A stretch of 64,000 nt of DNA, taken from NCBI RefSeq assembly GCF_014648175.1, contig NZ_BMQP01000015.1, positions 1 through 64,000 on the forward strand, read 5' to 3'. The translations under genes and the position numbers were made by a program. This document shows positions 49,636 through 57,417 of the stretch, piece after piece; positions within the stretch are counted from its first letter, which is position 1; every line of letters starts with the position of its first letter. The notes below the pieces were generated by a model. That model made no database searches, was not told where the DNA came from, and worked only from the letters and a program-made list of their open reading frames with translations. Source of the DNA: Planobispora rosea. GTDB lineage: Bacteria > Actinomycetota > Actinomycetes > Streptosporangiales > Streptosporangiaceae.

Positions 49636-50997
49636 TCAGGCGGTGGTGAGATACACCTGGCCGAAGACCTCGGCGAGCTTCTTGAGGTCGGCGGCGGTGT
49701 CCGTCTCGGGCGTGGCCGGGTTGTAGACGGCGGCCATGCGGCGCTGGATCGGGTTGAGCTTCTTCAGCTCGTCCCAGGCGGTCAGATGCTTGACGGCGCC
49801 CTGCGCGTCCTGGACCCGGGTCCAGAGGTTGACCTGCTGGGCGCCGCCGTCCATGACGGGGGCGGAGACCCGGGTGGCGACCTCCTCGGCGGTGACCTCA
49901 CCGACCAGGCCGGTCTCCTCGGCGGCGACCTGGGCCAGCACGTCCCAGGCGCGGGCGCGGACCTGGATCCACTGGTTGCGCTGGGCCGTCTTGGCGTCGA
50001 TCTTCCAGGTGGTGTAGCCGCCGTACAGCAGGCCGGTGTCGAGGGTGATCTGGTCGACGCGCCCGGCGATCAGGTGGGACTCGACCTGCTCGGGGGCGAG
50101 CAGCGGGTAGCGCTTGGCCATCTCGGTCTTGCAGGCCTCCTCGGCGCCGCAGGCGAACACGGGCACGACCGTGTGCACGCCCAGCTGCTTGCCGGGGGCC
50201 GCCTGGCGGAGCGCGCCGGACGCGGCGGCGACGAAGGCGGTGATCTCCTCCTGCGTCGCGAACGTCGTGTTGTAGCCGAGCTGCGCGGTGAACCGGATCC
50301 CGGCCACCTCGGGCCGCGCGGCCAGCGCACCGATCCGCTTGACGGCCGTGGCGAAGGCCGCCGGGCCCGCCTTCCAGTCGTCGGCCAGCTCGGTGTCGAT
50401 CCAGACGCGAAGGCCGGTGGCGCGCGCCGAGGTGACGGCCTGCCCCGCGGGGGTCTGCGCCGCCGCCGCGATCTCCGCCGCGGTGGGCGGGGCCACGGCC
50501 GGGCCGGTGGTCTGCGGCGCCACCGTCTCGGTGGTGCGCGCGTTCGGGTCGGCGGGGCTGTTCGGCTCGGGCTCGCTCACCGTGCCGTCACCGCCCTCGG
50601 GGTGCCCGTCGACCGAGCACTCCTGGCCGGCCTCGCACTCGGGCGTGCCGCCGTCCTCCGCGCCCTCCGGAGCCGGGGAGTTCTCGTCGCCGGCGGCGCC
50701 GTCGCCCTCCAGCTGCGGGCAGACGGTCCCCTCCTCCGCGCAGTCGACGAACATCACGTACGGGGTGGCCTCCTTCAGGCGGGCGTTGTCGTTCTGCGCC
50801 CAGAACCGCACGACGTCGAAGGCCTCGTCGGGCTTGGCCAGCCACCGGCACTGGATGAACGCCGGGGCGTCGGCCCCCATCAGGTCCCGGCAGCTGCGCG
50901 GGTCGTCCTCGGAGTAGGCGGCCGCCGCGGGAGCCACGACGCCGATCAACGTGAGCATCGAGCCGACGGCGAGAACCCGCCGCAGATTGAGTCGCAT
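49636..50997 (-). CDS. Large secreted protein of unknown function
   Basis: 453 aa. Signal peptide RRVLAVGSMLTLIGVVAPAAAA. Residues ~25-75 hold a small Cys-containing domain (SCRDLMGADAPAFIQCRWLA). An acidic Pro/Gly-rich linker with further Cys follows, then from ~190 a likely TIM-barrel-like domain (TGLRVWIDTELADDWKAGPA, AGIRFTAQLGYNTTF, LGVHTVVPVFACGAEEAC, QITLDTGLLYGGYTTWKID). No catalytic signature of a known glycosidase family is recognised. ATG 50997 has GGGGAG about 10 nt upstream. Possibly a cell-wall or polysaccharide enzyme. Confidence 0.6.
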   Translation of the reverse strand: MRLNLRRVLAVGSMLTLIGVVAPAAAAYSEDDPRSCRDLMGADAPAFIQCRWLAKPDEAFDVVRFWAQNDNARLKEATPYVMFVDCAEEGTVCPQLEGDGAAGDENSPAPEGAEDGGTPECEAGQECSVDGHPEGGDGTVSEPEPNSPADPNARTTETVAPQTTGPAVAPPTAAEIAAAAQTPAGQAVTSARATGLRVWIDTELADDWKAGPAAFATAVKRIGALAARPEVAGIRFTAQLGYNTTFATQEEITAFVAAASGALRQAAPGKQLGVHTVVPVFACGAEEACKTEMAKRYPLLAPEQVESHLIAGRVDQITLDTGLLYGGYTTWKIDAKTAQRNQWIQVRARAWDVLAQVAAEETGLVGEVTAEEVATRVSAPVMDGGAQQVNLWTRVQDAQGAVKHLTAWDELKKLNPIQRRMAAVYNPATPETDTAADLKKLAEVFGQVYLTTA

Positions 50998-51080
50998 GTC
51001 CCGCAGCTCCCCGGTAAAGCCGGTCAAAATCCGATTTGAACCTTACCTAGATCGCCACTGTCCGAACAGGCCCAGCAAGG

Positions 51081-51152
51081 AATTCGTCAGCACGCTTCTC
51101 ACACAATTCGTCAGCACGCTTCCCGCACAATTCGTCAGCACGCTTCCAACAC
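51081..51152. repeat. 24-bp tandem repeat (three units) that triplicates the glycosyltransferase stop
   Basis: Units at 51081-51104, 51105-51128 and 51129-51152 share AATTCGTCAGCACGCTTC. On the minus strand each unit encodes GluAlaCys followed by TGA in the same frame, so in-frame stops recur at 51135-51137, 51111-51113 and 51087-51089. Confidence 0.9.
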
Positions 51153-52370
51153 GTCACACGCGCGGGCCACCCCGTCCTCGGCCCGCAACCGCGCACCCAG
51201 CCGCGCCGCCGCCGCCCGCATGTCCCCGTCCCGTACGGCCCGCGCCACCCGTCCGGCCAGCTCCCCCACCGTGAGCCTGCGCACCGGCAGCGGAACCGGC
51301 CCGGCCCCCAACGCCGCCACCCGGGCGCCCCAGAACGGCTGGTCGGAGAAGAAGGGGCAGACCACTGCCGGTATCCCGGCCCGCAGCGCCGTCCCGGTCG
51401 TCCCCGCGCCGCCGTGGTGCACCACGGCGGCCATCCTCGGGAACAGCCACGTGTGGTCCGCGTCGCCGATCACGAACACGTCGTCCGCGCACGCGCCGTC
51501 CGCGCCGCCGTACGGCAGGCCCTGCAGCACACCGCGCACCCCGGCCGAGCGCAGGGCCGTCACCACCGTCCCGGCCGTCGCGGCCGGATCGCCCGGGACC
51601 ATGCTGCCGAAGCCCACGTAGACCGGGGGCGGTCCGGCGTCCAGGAACGCCTCCAGCTCCGGCGGCGGGCTCCACCGGCGCTCCAGGAACCAGTAGCCGG
51701 TCAGGTGCACGTGCCCCGGCCAGTCCGCGGGGCGGCCCACGACCGACGGGCTCACCCCGCACAACACCGGCACCCCGTCGGCCCGTGCCCGCCGGAACGG
51801 GCTGTCCCGCATCGGGCCGAGCCCGAGAACCCGGTCCCGCAGGCGGTTCACCATCCGGCCCAGCAGCAGCCAGCTCAGCCGCTCGACGAGCGCGTAACTG
51901 CCCCGGTTGCCCCAGCCGCCCAGCGTGCGCAGCGGGACCAGCGGGTTGGGGAAGGCCCGGGTGGGCTCGCTGGGCTGGAAGTGCAGCAGCGCGTACGGCA
52001 TGCCGTACCGCTCGGACAGGTGGTGCCCGAACCCGCCCAGCGCCGGGGCGAGCACCCGATCCGCCCCGGCGCAGGCCGCGTCCACCTCGGTGACGAGCCG
52101 CTCGGCGAGCGGCTCCACGATCCTGCGGAAGCCCCGGACGAACCCGGCGGGCCCGCTCCGCAGCCACGCCTGGCCCTCCTCGGACTCCGCGATCCGCAGC
52201 GGGTCCACGCTGAGCGGGCCCAGTTCCAGCCCCGCCTCCCCGACCAGCGCGCCGTACCGTCCGGCCGCGACGACCGTCACCCGGTGGCCGCGTGCCGCGA
52301 GCCCGGCTCCCAGCGCCACGCACGGCTGGGTGTCGCCCCGTGACCCGAACGCCAGGATCGCGACCTTCAC
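51135..52370 (-). CDS. Family 1 glycosyltransferase (UGT/rhamnosyltransferase-like)
   Basis: 411 aa from GTG 52370 (VKVAILAFGSRGDTQPCVAL). N-terminal acceptor domain, then the donor-binding domain with VYVGFGSMVPGDPAATAGTV and the nucleotide-sugar motif MAAVVHHGGAGTTGTALRAG followed by PFFSDQPFWGARVAALGAGP. The type includes enzymes that glycosylate lipids, sterols and macrolides, such as mycobacterial glycopeptidolipid transferases. The start overlaps the MFS stop by 4 nt (GTGA), so it is the last gene of the ligase-MmpL-MFS-GT operon. This implies that the exported product, or a precursor, is glycosylated in the cytosol. Confidence 0.88.
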   Translation of the reverse strand: MKVAILAFGSRGDTQPCVALGAGLAARGHRVTVVAAGRYGALVGEAGLELGPLSVDPLRIAESEEGQAWLRSGPAGFVRGFRRIVEPLAERLVTEVDAACAGADRVLAPALGGFGHHLSERYGMPYALLHFQPSEPTRAFPNPLVPLRTLGGWGNRGSYALVERLSWLLLGRMVNRLRDRVLGLGPMRDSPFRRARADGVPVLCGVSPSVVGRPADWPGHVHLTGYWFLERRWSPPPELEAFLDAGPPPVYVGFGSMVPGDPAATAGTVVTALRSAGVRGVLQGLPYGGADGACADDVFVIGDADHTWLFPRMAAVVHHGGAGTTGTALRAGIPAVVCPFFSDQPFWGARVAALGAGPVPLPVRRLTVGELAGRVARAVRDGDMRAAAARLGARLRAEDGVARACDVLEAC

Positions 52371-53788
52371 CGGAGAGTCACCAGACTGACGGCGGCTCCG
52401 ACGGCGACGAGCCCGGCGGCGGTGAGCAGGCCGGTGGAGTACCCGGCGGTGAAGCTCGCGGAGCTGTTGACGATCACCCCGATGACCGCGATGCCGAACA
52501 GCCCGGACACCTCGCGCGCGACGCTGAACACGCCCCCCGCGACACCCGCCCGCGCCTGCGGCACCGCACCCAGCACGGCCGAGCCCAGCGGCATGGTCAG
52601 CGCCGAGCCGATCCCGATCACGCACACGGCGGGCAGCAGTTCCGCCCAGCCGTCCCCCGGCCGCAGGAACGCCACCGCGGCCATGCCCGCCGCCACCAGG
52701 ACGAGCCCCAGGGCGACCGTACGGCCCGCGCCCAGGCGGCTCTCCACCGCCGGGACCAGGGGCGTGACCACGACGACGAGCAGCGCCAGGGGAACGAAGG
52801 CCAGGCCCGAGGCGGTCGGGCTGAAGCCGAGGACTCCCTGCAGGAACAGGGCCGTGAAGAAGAACACCCCGTTGACGCCGAGCCCCCAGAGCACCTGGGC
52901 GGCCACCCCGCCGGTGAACGCCCGCGCCCGGAACAGCTCCAGGTCCACCATCGGATCGCGGCCGAACCGCTCCACCGCGACGAAGACGGCCGCCGCGACC
53001 GCGCTGACGGCCAGCGCGACCAGGATCACCGGTGAGGTCCAGCCCAGCTCGGCCCCGAAGGTCAGGCCGAACGTCCCGGCCGAGAGCACGACGACCGAGG
53101 CCACGACGCCGGGGACGTCGACGCGGGCGGCCGTCTCGTCACGGGATTCCGGTACGGCGACGGCCGCGAGGACGATCACCACGGCGCCGAGGGGGACGTT
53201 GAGCAGGAAGACCCAGCTCCAGTGGGCGTGCTGGGCGAGGTAGCCGCCGACCACCGGGCCGAGGGCGAGCGCGCCCGCGCCGGAGGCCATCCAGACGGCG
53301 ACGCCGACCGACCGTCGCCGGTCGTCGTTGCCGACGGAGACGACGGCCAGCATCGCGGGCAGGATCAGCGCGGCCCCGCACCCCTGGACCAGGCGTGCCG
53401 CGACCAGCGCACCCGCCGAGGTCGCCAGCCCCGCGGCGAGGGACGCCGCGGTGAAGACCGCGAGCCCGGCGAGGAGGACCCTGCGGCGGCCGTACACGTC
53501 GGCCAGACGGCCTCCGGCGAGCATCAGCCCGGAGAAGGTGAGGACGTACCCGGTGACGACCCATTCGAGGGTCGCCAGCGACGCGCGCAACTCGGTCTGG
53601 ATGGTGGGGAGGGCGACTGTGACGACCGTGTTGTCCAGGGTTGTCACGAACCCGGCCAGGCCGACGACCAGCAGGAGCAGCGCGCGCCGGGGCGGGGCGG
53701 GAACGCGGGGCGCGGGGCGCGGTTCCGCGTGAACCGGCTGGCCGGGGGCCGGGGCCTTGCCTCCCGGTCCCGTGGCGAGGTCGCTCAC
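52367..53788 (-). CDS. MFS efflux transporter, DHA2-like (14-TM)
   Basis: 473 aa. A Pro/Ala-rich N-terminal ~35 residues, then TM1 with LAGFVTTLDNTVVTVALPTI (motif D1 of drug:H+ antiporters), motif A GGRLADVYGRRRVLLAGLAV and motif C GAGALALGPVVGGYLA. About 14 TM helices. GTG 53788 overlaps the MmpL stop by 4 nt. Context suggests export of the lipid product or a precursor; drug efflux specificity is not shown. Confidence 0.88.
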   Translation of the reverse strand: MSDLATGPGGKAPAPGQPVHAEPRPAPRVPAPPRRALLLLVVGLAGFVTTLDNTVVTVALPTIQTELRASLATLEWVVTGYVLTFSGLMLAGGRLADVYGRRRVLLAGLAVFTAASLAAGLATSAGALVAARLVQGCGAALILPAMLAVVSVGNDDRRRSVGVAVWMASGAGALALGPVVGGYLAQHAHWSWVFLLNVPLGAVVIVLAAVAVPESRDETAARVDVPGVVASVVVLSAGTFGLTFGAELGWTSPVILVALAVSAVAAAVFVAVERFGRDPMVDLELFRARAFTGGVAAQVLWGLGVNGVFFFTALFLQGVLGFSPTASGLAFVPLALLVVVVTPLVPAVESRLGAGRTVALGLVLVAAGMAAVAFLRPGDGWAELLPAVCVIGIGSALTMPLGSAVLGAVPQARAGVAGGVFSVAREVSGLFGIAVIGVIVNSSASFTAGYSTGLLTAAGLVAVGAAVSLVTLR

Positions 53789-56700
53789 TCGTCCACCTCG
53801 ACCCACATCCAGCCGGATCCGTCAGGCGTGGGCCGTACGACCCGGGTGGCCCGCCGCTCGACGGCCGCCCAGCCACCGGCCCGCTCCGGCCGCCGGGGCG
53901 CGGGTCCGGGGTGCGACGCGGGCGCAGGGTGCGGGACGGGTACGGGCGCGGGGTGCGGAGCGGGTACGGGCGCGGGGTGCGGAGCGGGTACGGGCGCAGG
54001 GCGCGGGAGGGGATCCGGCGGCGCCATGGGACGTTCTTCCATCACCGGCGCGGCACCCGGCTGAGCGACGACCGGCGGCACCACGACGGCCCGCACCTCC
54101 TCGACCGGTTCCGGATCGACTTTCGAAGGCCCGGTGATCGGGACGATCCGCTTGGCATGCTGCGGCCGTACCGGCGGTTCCAGCTGGTCGATGAGGTGGT
54201 TGCTGATCATCGGCACGCTCCGCCCACGGCGCGCATCCTCGGCGTCCGCCTCGGAACCCCTCGGAAGCGCCACCGGAACGGGAGGCTGCGGACGCACCTC
54301 GGGAACGGGACCCGCCACCGGAGCGGGAGGCACCACCGGAGCGGGAGGCACCACCGGAGCGGGGGGCCGGGCGGGCTCCTGTCGTGCATGGTCCTGAGGA
54401 ACGGGGGCCTGAGGAACGGGGGCCTGAGGAACGGGGGCCTGAGGGGTGGGGTCCTCCTCGTCCACCTCGGCCCAGTGCCAGCCGGGAGCGTTCACGTTCG
54501 GCTTGACAATCTTCTTTTGGCGCCCGCGTCCCGGACCGGCCGTGGTGACGGGAGTGGTGGGAGTGGTGGGAGTGGTGGCAGTGGCAGGGGTGACCTGGCC
54601 CGCAGCCGCGGGACGGGATTCGGACCGGGGAACCGGGGCCGGAGCGGGGGCGGGTGGTACGGGTTCGGGGGCGGGAGCCCGCGGCGTGAGTTCGGGAGCC
54701 GGCGGCGTGGTCTCGGACGCCTGAGCCTGTGACACGGGCTCGGGGGCCGAGGCGCCGGGCTGCTCAGGGGCGTGAGGGCTCGGCCCGTGCCGCCGGGACG
54801 GGATTCCCGTTCCCTGGTAGGGCTTGATCCCGTTGGCGGGCACGAGCCCGGTGGGGCCGCCGTCGGATACCGGACCGGAAACGCCGTTGGGGGCCGGGGG
54901 AACAGCCGTGGACGCGCGGCCGGGCACACCGTTGGCCGCCGGGGGTGTGGCGTTGGGAGTGCGGCCGGGCAGTCCGTTGGCCGCCGGGGGTGTGCCGTTG
55001 GGAGCGGCCGGGCGAGAGGCACCGCCGGTTCCCGCGGGGATGGCGGGGATCCGCGGCGGCGGGAGGGACGCCTCCGGACGGCGGGACCGGACGGCGCGGT
55101 GGGCGCCGGTCCCGCCGGCACCGGCGCGGGTCTCCCGTTCCACCGTCACGTAGGTGTCACCGGGAGGGAGCGCTCCAACGGGGACGGCGTGTTCGCGGAG
55201 CTCGATCCGCCGGTGGAATCCCCGCAGGGCGGCCGGGAGCCACCAGTTGGCGTTGCCCATCAGCCGCATCGTCGCGGGCACCAGCAGCGCCCGGACCAGC
55301 GTCGCGTCCACGACGATGGCCACGAACATGCCGACGCCGAGCATCTTCACCACCGTGATCCCGGCGGTGGAGAAGGCCGCGATGACCACCAGCAGCAGCA
55401 GGGCGGCGCTGGTGATCAGCCCGCCGGTCCGTTCCAGGCCGGCCGCCACGGCGGCGGTGTTGTCCCCGGTCCGCAGCCACTCCGCCCGCACCCTGCTGAG
55501 CAGGAACAGCTCGTAGTCCATCGACAGGCCGAACACCACCGCGAGGATCAGCACGGTGACGGTCGCCTCGATCGCACCGGTCGGGGTGAAGCCGAGCAGG
55601 CCCGCGAGGTTGCCGTCCTGAAACGCCCACACGATCACGCCGAAGGACGCGCCCAGGGACAGGACGTTCATCAGGATCGCCTTGATCGGCAGCACGATCG
55701 AGCCGAACGCGGCGAACAGCAGCAGGCCGGTCATCAGGCACACGATCAGGGCGGTCCACGGCAGCGTGGCGGTCAGGCTGGCCTGGAGGTCCAGCTGCGC
55801 GGCGGTGGGCCCGCCGACGGCCACGTCCCGGAAGTTCGGCTCGCGGGGCAGCTCGCGGATCTCCTCGACCAACGCGCGGGCCTCGTCCGACATGGGGTCG
55901 GCGTCGTAGCGGACCGAGAGCCGTACCGCGCCGTTGTTCTGCGAGACGCCCGTCACGGCGACCTCGGTGACATGGTCCAGCCGCTTGAGCCGGTCGGCGA
56001 AGACCTTCACGTCCAGCGGGCCGATCTCGGTGACGGGGGTGATCCCGGAGTTGCCGACCCCGACGGGCCCGACGCGCCCGCCCACCTCCGAGGGCAGCGC
56101 CCCCGGCGCGGCGGCGGTCATCGGCCCGACCAGGCTGCGTTCGACGAGCACGACGACGTCGATGGGCGACATGGTGTTGCGGGCGAAATCCCGGTCGATC
56201 CGCTCGGCGACCTGGCGGCTCTCGAAGCGCTCGGGCAGCACCCGGTGGTCCACGTTGCCGAAGCGCACATGCAGGAACGGCGCGGCCAGCGCGAGCAGCA
56301 CCACGCTGACGCCGACCAGGTAGACCACGGGCCGCTTCATCACGCTGGAGGCGATCGCGTGCCAGGTCCCCCCGCCCCGGTGCACGCCGAAGTCGGGCAT
56401 GATCTTGATCGCGTCGACCTTCGGGCCGAGTACGGCCAGCAGCGCGGGCAGCACGATCAGCGCCGACGCCATCGCGACCAGCACCACCGCCGCCGCGCCC
56501 AGGCCGAGCGAGCGCAGGAACATCTGCGGGAACAGCAGCAGCCCGCACAGCGCGGTCGCCACGGTCAGGCCGGAGAAGGCGACCGTCCGCCCGGCCGTCG
56601 CCATGGTCCGCACGACCGCCGTCTCCACCGGGGAGCCCCGGCGCATCTCCTCGCGGAAGGCGCTCAGGACGAACAGGGAGTAGTCGATGGCCAGGCCGAG

Positions 56701-57417
56701 GCCGAGCATCGTGACGACGTTCAGCGAGAAGACCGAGACGTCGGTGACCTCGGTGAGCAGCCGGAGCAGCGCGAGCGCGCCGACCACCGAGAGCAGGCCG
56801 ACGACGAGCGGGAGCCCGGCGGCGACCAGGCTGCCGAAGACGATGGCGAGCAGGACCAGCAGGACCGGCATCGAGATCGCCTCGGCCTGCTGCAGGTCGA
56901 GGCCGGTCTGTGTGTTGAGGTCGGCCAGGAGCGGGATCCGGCCGCCGACCTGGACGGTGTATCCGGCGGGCGCCTCCCGGAGCCGGCTCTCGATCGCGGC
57001 GTAGCCGTCCTGCTTGGTCAGCTCACCGCCGCGCAGGCCGACCAGCGCGTAGGTGGAGTGCCTGTCGGTGGAGACGAGATCCTCGGCCTTGCTCGTCCAG
57101 TAGGTGGTCAGCTTGGTGACGTGCTCGCCGGGCAGATCCTTCAGGGCTGTCTGCACGGCCTCCTTGAACCGGTCGTCGTCGGCGTCGATCTGCGGGTGCG
57201 TATAGAGCACGATCACGTCGGGCGAGCTGCCGCCGAACCACTTCCCGCTCCACTGCGCGGCCTTGGTGGACTCGGCTCCCGGGTCGTCGAACCCGCCGTC
57301 GGTCATCCGGCCGAACAGCCCCAGCCCGAGGTACCCGGCCACGACGGCGAAGACCGTTCCCAGCACCAGCAGGGACCAGCGCCCGCGGTAGACGGCCCGT
57401 CCAAGCGACTCGAACAT
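53785..57417 (-). CDS. MmpL-family RND lipid exporter with long repeat-rich cytosolic tail
   Basis: 1210 aa. Residues 1-740 are a complete MMPL transporter: two 6-TM halves with Asp-Tyr proton-relay pairs at D245-Y246 (GLAIDYSLF) and D634-Y635 (LSMDYELFL), outer porter domains, and the family end NANWWLP. Residues 740-1210 form an unusual ~470-residue Pro/Ala/Val-rich tail with repeats (PQAPVPQAPVPQ, PAPHPAPVPAPHPAP, repeated AANGLPGR). An 18-residue motif occurs twice: IVKPNVNAPGWHWAEVDE ending at 987 and VVRPTPDGSGWMWVEVDE at the extreme C-terminus. ATG 57417 overlaps the acyl-AMP-ligase stop (TGATG). Likely flips or exports a lipid made by the neighbouring enzymes. Confidence 0.9.
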   Translation of the reverse strand: MFESLGRAVYRGRWSLLVLGTVFAVVAGYLGLGLFGRMTDGGFDDPGAESTKAAQWSGKWFGGSSPDVIVLYTHPQIDADDDRFKEAVQTALKDLPGEHVTKLTTYWTSKAEDLVSTDRHSTYALVGLRGGELTKQDGYAAIESRLREAPAGYTVQVGGRIPLLADLNTQTGLDLQQAEAISMPVLLVLLAIVFGSLVAAGLPLVVGLLSVVGALALLRLLTEVTDVSVFSLNVVTMLGLGLAIDYSLFVLSAFREEMRRGSPVETAVVRTMATAGRTVAFSGLTVATALCGLLLFPQMFLRSLGLGAAAVVLVAMASALIVLPALLAVLGPKVDAIKIMPDFGVHRGGGTWHAIASSVMKRPVVYLVGVSVVLLALAAPFLHVRFGNVDHRVLPERFESRQVAERIDRDFARNTMSPIDVVVLVERSLVGPMTAAAPGALPSEVGGRVGPVGVGNSGITPVTEIGPLDVKVFADRLKRLDHVTEVAVTGVSQNNGAVRLSVRYDADPMSDEARALVEEIRELPREPNFRDVAVGGPTAAQLDLQASLTATLPWTALIVCLMTGLLLFAAFGSIVLPIKAILMNVLSLGASFGVIVWAFQDGNLAGLLGFTPTGAIEATVTVLILAVVFGLSMDYELFLLSRVRAEWLRTGDNTAAVAAGLERTGGLITSAALLLLVVIAAFSTAGITVVKMLGVGMFVAIVVDATLVRALLVPATMRLMGNANWWLPAALRGFHRRIELREHAVPVGALPPGDTYVTVERETRAGAGGTGAHRAVRSRRPEASLPPPRIPAIPAGTGGASRPAAPNGTPPAANGLPGRTPNATPPAANGVPGRASTAVPPAPNGVSGPVSDGGPTGLVPANGIKPYQGTGIPSRRHGPSPHAPEQPGASAPEPVSQAQASETTPPAPELTPRAPAPEPVPPAPAPAPVPRSESRPAAAGQVTPATATTPTTPTTPVTTAGPGRGRQKKIVKPNVNAPGWHWAEVDEEDPTPQAPVPQAPVPQAPVPQDHARQEPARPPAPVVPPAPVVPPAPVAGPVPEVRPQPPVPVALPRGSEADAEDARRGRSVPMISNHLIDQLEPPVRPQHAKRIVPITGPSKVDPEPVEEVRAVVVPPVVAQPGAAPVMEERPMAPPDPLPRPAPVPAPHPAPVPAPHPAPVPVPHPAPASHPGPAPRRPERAGGWAAVERRATRVVRPTPDGSGWMWVEVDE

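Noticed and set aside
51036..51055. IdeR-type iron box upstream of the secreted 453-aa protein
   Set aside because: CTAGGTAAGGTTCAAAT on the minus strand matches only about half of the consensus, and its palindrome is incomplete.
51081..51152. Possible mini CRISPR array
   Set aside because: The three units are contiguous 24-mers with 6-nt variable ends and no spacers; they copy the end of the adjacent gene, and no cas gene is present.
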